Source: Raphanus sativus
Lineage: Eukaryota > Streptophyta > Magnoliopsida > Brassicales > Brassicaceae
Direction of reading: 5' to 3'
Length of the DNA: 64,000 nucleotides
NCBI RefSeq assembly: GCF_000801105.2
Contig: NC_079515.1
Coordinates: forward strand, 21,041,407-21,105,406
Below, in pieces: positions 62,101 through 64,000 of the stretch. The notes below the pieces were generated by a model. It was not told the DNA's origin. It searched no databases and saw only the letters and a list, made by a program, of their open reading frames with translations. The translations under genes were made by a program, and so were the position numbers. The number at the start of each line of letters is the position of its first letter. Within the stretch, counting starts at the first letter, position 1.

Positions 62101-63754
62101 ATGTTGAAATATATTATTATGGCAACAGCACTATGCTAGATGAGTTTAAATCCTGGCCTTCAGCACTATGATAGTGGAGAGCCACAGCCACCAAATAAAA
62201 GAATTTAAATGTGACACTAAAGCAACTTTATATTGGACTCCAAACGCATGGTGAAAACAAAATAATTCTAAGCACAGCAAGGGTTTTTCAAAAGTAAAGG
62301 TAACTACAGCTACTTTCTGCTCATTTTTGGAATCGAAAGAGTTAAGGGTAAAATACCTCGTCCATCTTGCCTTGTCCTCTATCAACCTCTCAAGCTTGCT
62401 TCTCTTCTCTTCCACAAAAAGTCGGCAATTTTGCACCACATTTGTCAAATACACCCTAACAAGCTCTCTCCTATAGCCACGATGAAGGCACCGAAAAGGT
62501 CGGTCCACCCTCTCCCTACGAGGACCAGTTACAGGGATATTAACCACAATACATAAATCACACCGGAAATAAATAACACAATCCTATCATATTGTTAAAA
62601 TTGAGAAAATTTGTGGAGATGTAAGTGAATGGTTGCATGGACAAATAGACGTGAGTTTACACAGAGGTGAGTCTCGCATTACCTGATGACCTGAACTTGA
62701 GCCTCAATTGTAAGAGTGTCAGAATCATCTACGAACCCTTCATTTAATTTCGGTGACTCTATAAACTTTTTCCATCCCCAATCATGTTCCTTTTTCCAGA
62801 ACCGGTGCAGCGTATCTGCAAGAGGTGAGTTCAAATGTCTGCATATTTAAAAGGGGCAAGCAAACTAGAGCTCACAAACTCACCTGAAAACTTGGATTTC
62901 TTTGGATCTTTATTGGCCACAGTTATAGTAAACTGAGCAAAATGACCCCAGCCTGTCTCAAAGATAACAAAAGTACCTATGTGACCATGCATCCAGAGAG
63001 AGAAAGGGGACCATACAGACCACAGTAAAAAAAAATACTAACCTGGAAGAAGTTTTTCATGATTTGCAACACACAGGAACAAGGAGAGATGATGCCAAAC
63101 ATCACATCCTTGGGGATAAATTAAAATATACCTGACAAATTAAGATACATGTAACAAAACAGAGCATTAACAACCAGAACCTAAGTTTTAATTGTGACAC
63201 AAAATTTTTAAGGGATAAGAAAGATTAAAATATGCTAAGTACCATTTGTAGCCGCCAGCTTCAAAAACACTGCTACGGAGCTCCCTTTTCTTGATCTCTG
63301 AGTATTTCTCTATCTTCCATTTATGTTTCACAAATAACTGAGAAGGTTTAAGGCCTGGGACAAAAAAGAAAATTAAAAAATTCATATAAAAGTATAATAA
63401 GGCAGAGACTTAAGTGAGAGGAAGTAGCCGGTTTTTAGATGTGATGCAAACTTTACAAAAAGAAGAATTTAGACTTGAGTCACATCTCCCCGACCAATCA
63501 CATATGAAGAAATTAATTCTGAAGATAGCCACAACCAAGTCCTTACAGAGTGGAACAGTAGACAAGAAGAAACACGTACCATAGTCTTCATCATCATCAT
63601 CATCGGTATCCCAGTAGGAGGGGGACGTGGATGGCGTACCATTCTCCACTTGAGTAGAAGACCTCCACTGAGAGAGTGCTTCTCCTGATAGACTGTATTG
63701 TCCATTTATACTCTCCTCTCCCACTCCTGAATCCTCATCAACAGTCTCTGCCAT
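59188..63754 (-). CDS. TRAF1B: MATH/TRAF-domain protein TRAF1B/MUSE13-like (At1g04300-like)
   Basis: In Arabidopsis TRAF1A/TRAF1B (MUSE14/MUSE13) are adaptors with SCF-CPR1 that limit NLR immune receptor levels, and they also act in autophagy. Twelve exons join in frame: 63580-63754, 63243-63354, 63043-63131, 62884-62952, 62683-62815, 62357-62515, 61683-62031, 61382-61494, 61153-61303, 60622-61070, 60428-60539 and 59188-60345, for 1022 residues. The start is MAETVDEDSGVGEESINGQY. An acidic run (DDDDDEDYG) precedes the MATH domain in exons 2-5 (KPSQLFVKHKWKIEKYSEIK, CDVWHHLSLFLCVANHEKLL, WGHFAQFTITVANKD). A charged coiled coil follows (KRQEELIREEEEEWLAETEQ), then a long Ser/Pro/Asn-rich tail with DEFPHLDIINDLLEDE. 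All borders are GT-AG with no internal stop. Length and architecture fit the family. Confidence 0.93.
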
Positions 63755-64000
63755 TCCCCAGTATGATTTTTTTTTGTCAAAGCTTAAAAAAAAGCAAAAA
63801 AAAAAACTAATAAGACCAATTGTGAAAACAAATATGCCAAGGGCAAGTTCAACCAAGTGATTTGATCACTGAAATACAGGTATAGTGATCAATGTTTCAA
63901 AATATCTTTAGGCAGGAGTGAATTATTGATTAGACCGAACACTGGATTAGTGATCATGCGACTCACTATTGCCAAAACCTACAACTGGATCATGTTGGGC
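63755..64000. other. leader and upstream region of the TRAF1B-like gene
   Basis: AT-rich sequence immediately upstream of the ATG on the minus strand. It probably includes a leader and possibly a leader intron (TTTTTTTTTGCTTTTTTTTAAG before the start), but no boundary can be fixed. Confidence 0.4.

Overview
The window is plant nuclear DNA, most likely from a Brassica or a close Brassicaceae relative. It has intron-split genes with canonical GT-AG junctions, AT-rich spacers and a dense load of plant transposons. Its host genes follow the order I recall from the top of Arabidopsis chromosome 1: IAA17 (At1g04250), PRA1.D (At1g04260), RPS15 (At1g04270), a P-loop/zeta-type protein (At1g04280) and TRAF1B/MUSE13 (At1g04300). 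The locus numbers are from memory and were not searched.

Layout. 1-7000: a minus-strand LINE with ORF1 and a continuously open ORF2 that runs off the left edge. 7-15.4 kb: AT-rich spacer holding a Tourist-type MITE (TTA duplication), a tRNA-derived SINE (16-bp duplication) and a 1.9-kb degenerate element that carries a broken XBAT34/35-like ankyrin gene fragment. 15.4-17.8 kb: an intact five-exon AUX/IAA gene (IAA17/AXR3 type) with a Stowaway-like MITE in intron 1. 18.4-22 kb: a foldback element, a Helitron 3' terminus with a helicase remnant, and the start of a CT-rich long-unit tandem array ending in a 100-N assembly gap. 22.1-35.2 kb: two diverged minus-strand Athila-like (Ty3) internal domains joined through one shared central LTR; the second has lost RT, RNase H and integrase. 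35.2-37.5 kb: the same CT array resumes. 38.4-40.2 kb: a decayed, internally duplicated NLA/BAH1-like SPX-RING pseudogene. 40,381-48,252: a complete CACTA transposon with TAC duplications and 17-bp terminal inverted repeats; its TNP2 gene is broken but its accessory Ptta/En/Spm gene reads intact, and it is full of TTACGACG-type repeats and hairpins. 50-52.7 kb: a local duplication interrupted by a 5'-truncated LINE. 52.8-63.8 kb: a compact, all-minus-strand block of host genes.

How it fits together. The host genes are ordinary housekeeping, signalling and auxin-response genes. About 35 kb of nested transposons now separates IAA17 from PRA1.D, which I recall as neighbours in Arabidopsis. I see no new defence or metabolic system. 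The least ordinary items are the shared-LTR Athila chimera with its gag-pro-only derivative, the CACTA element with a dead transposase, a live accessory gene and internal hairpins, the captured gene fragments, and an apparent 1-nt splice-phase break in the At1g04280-like gene. All calls come from reading the sequence by eye; no searches were run.
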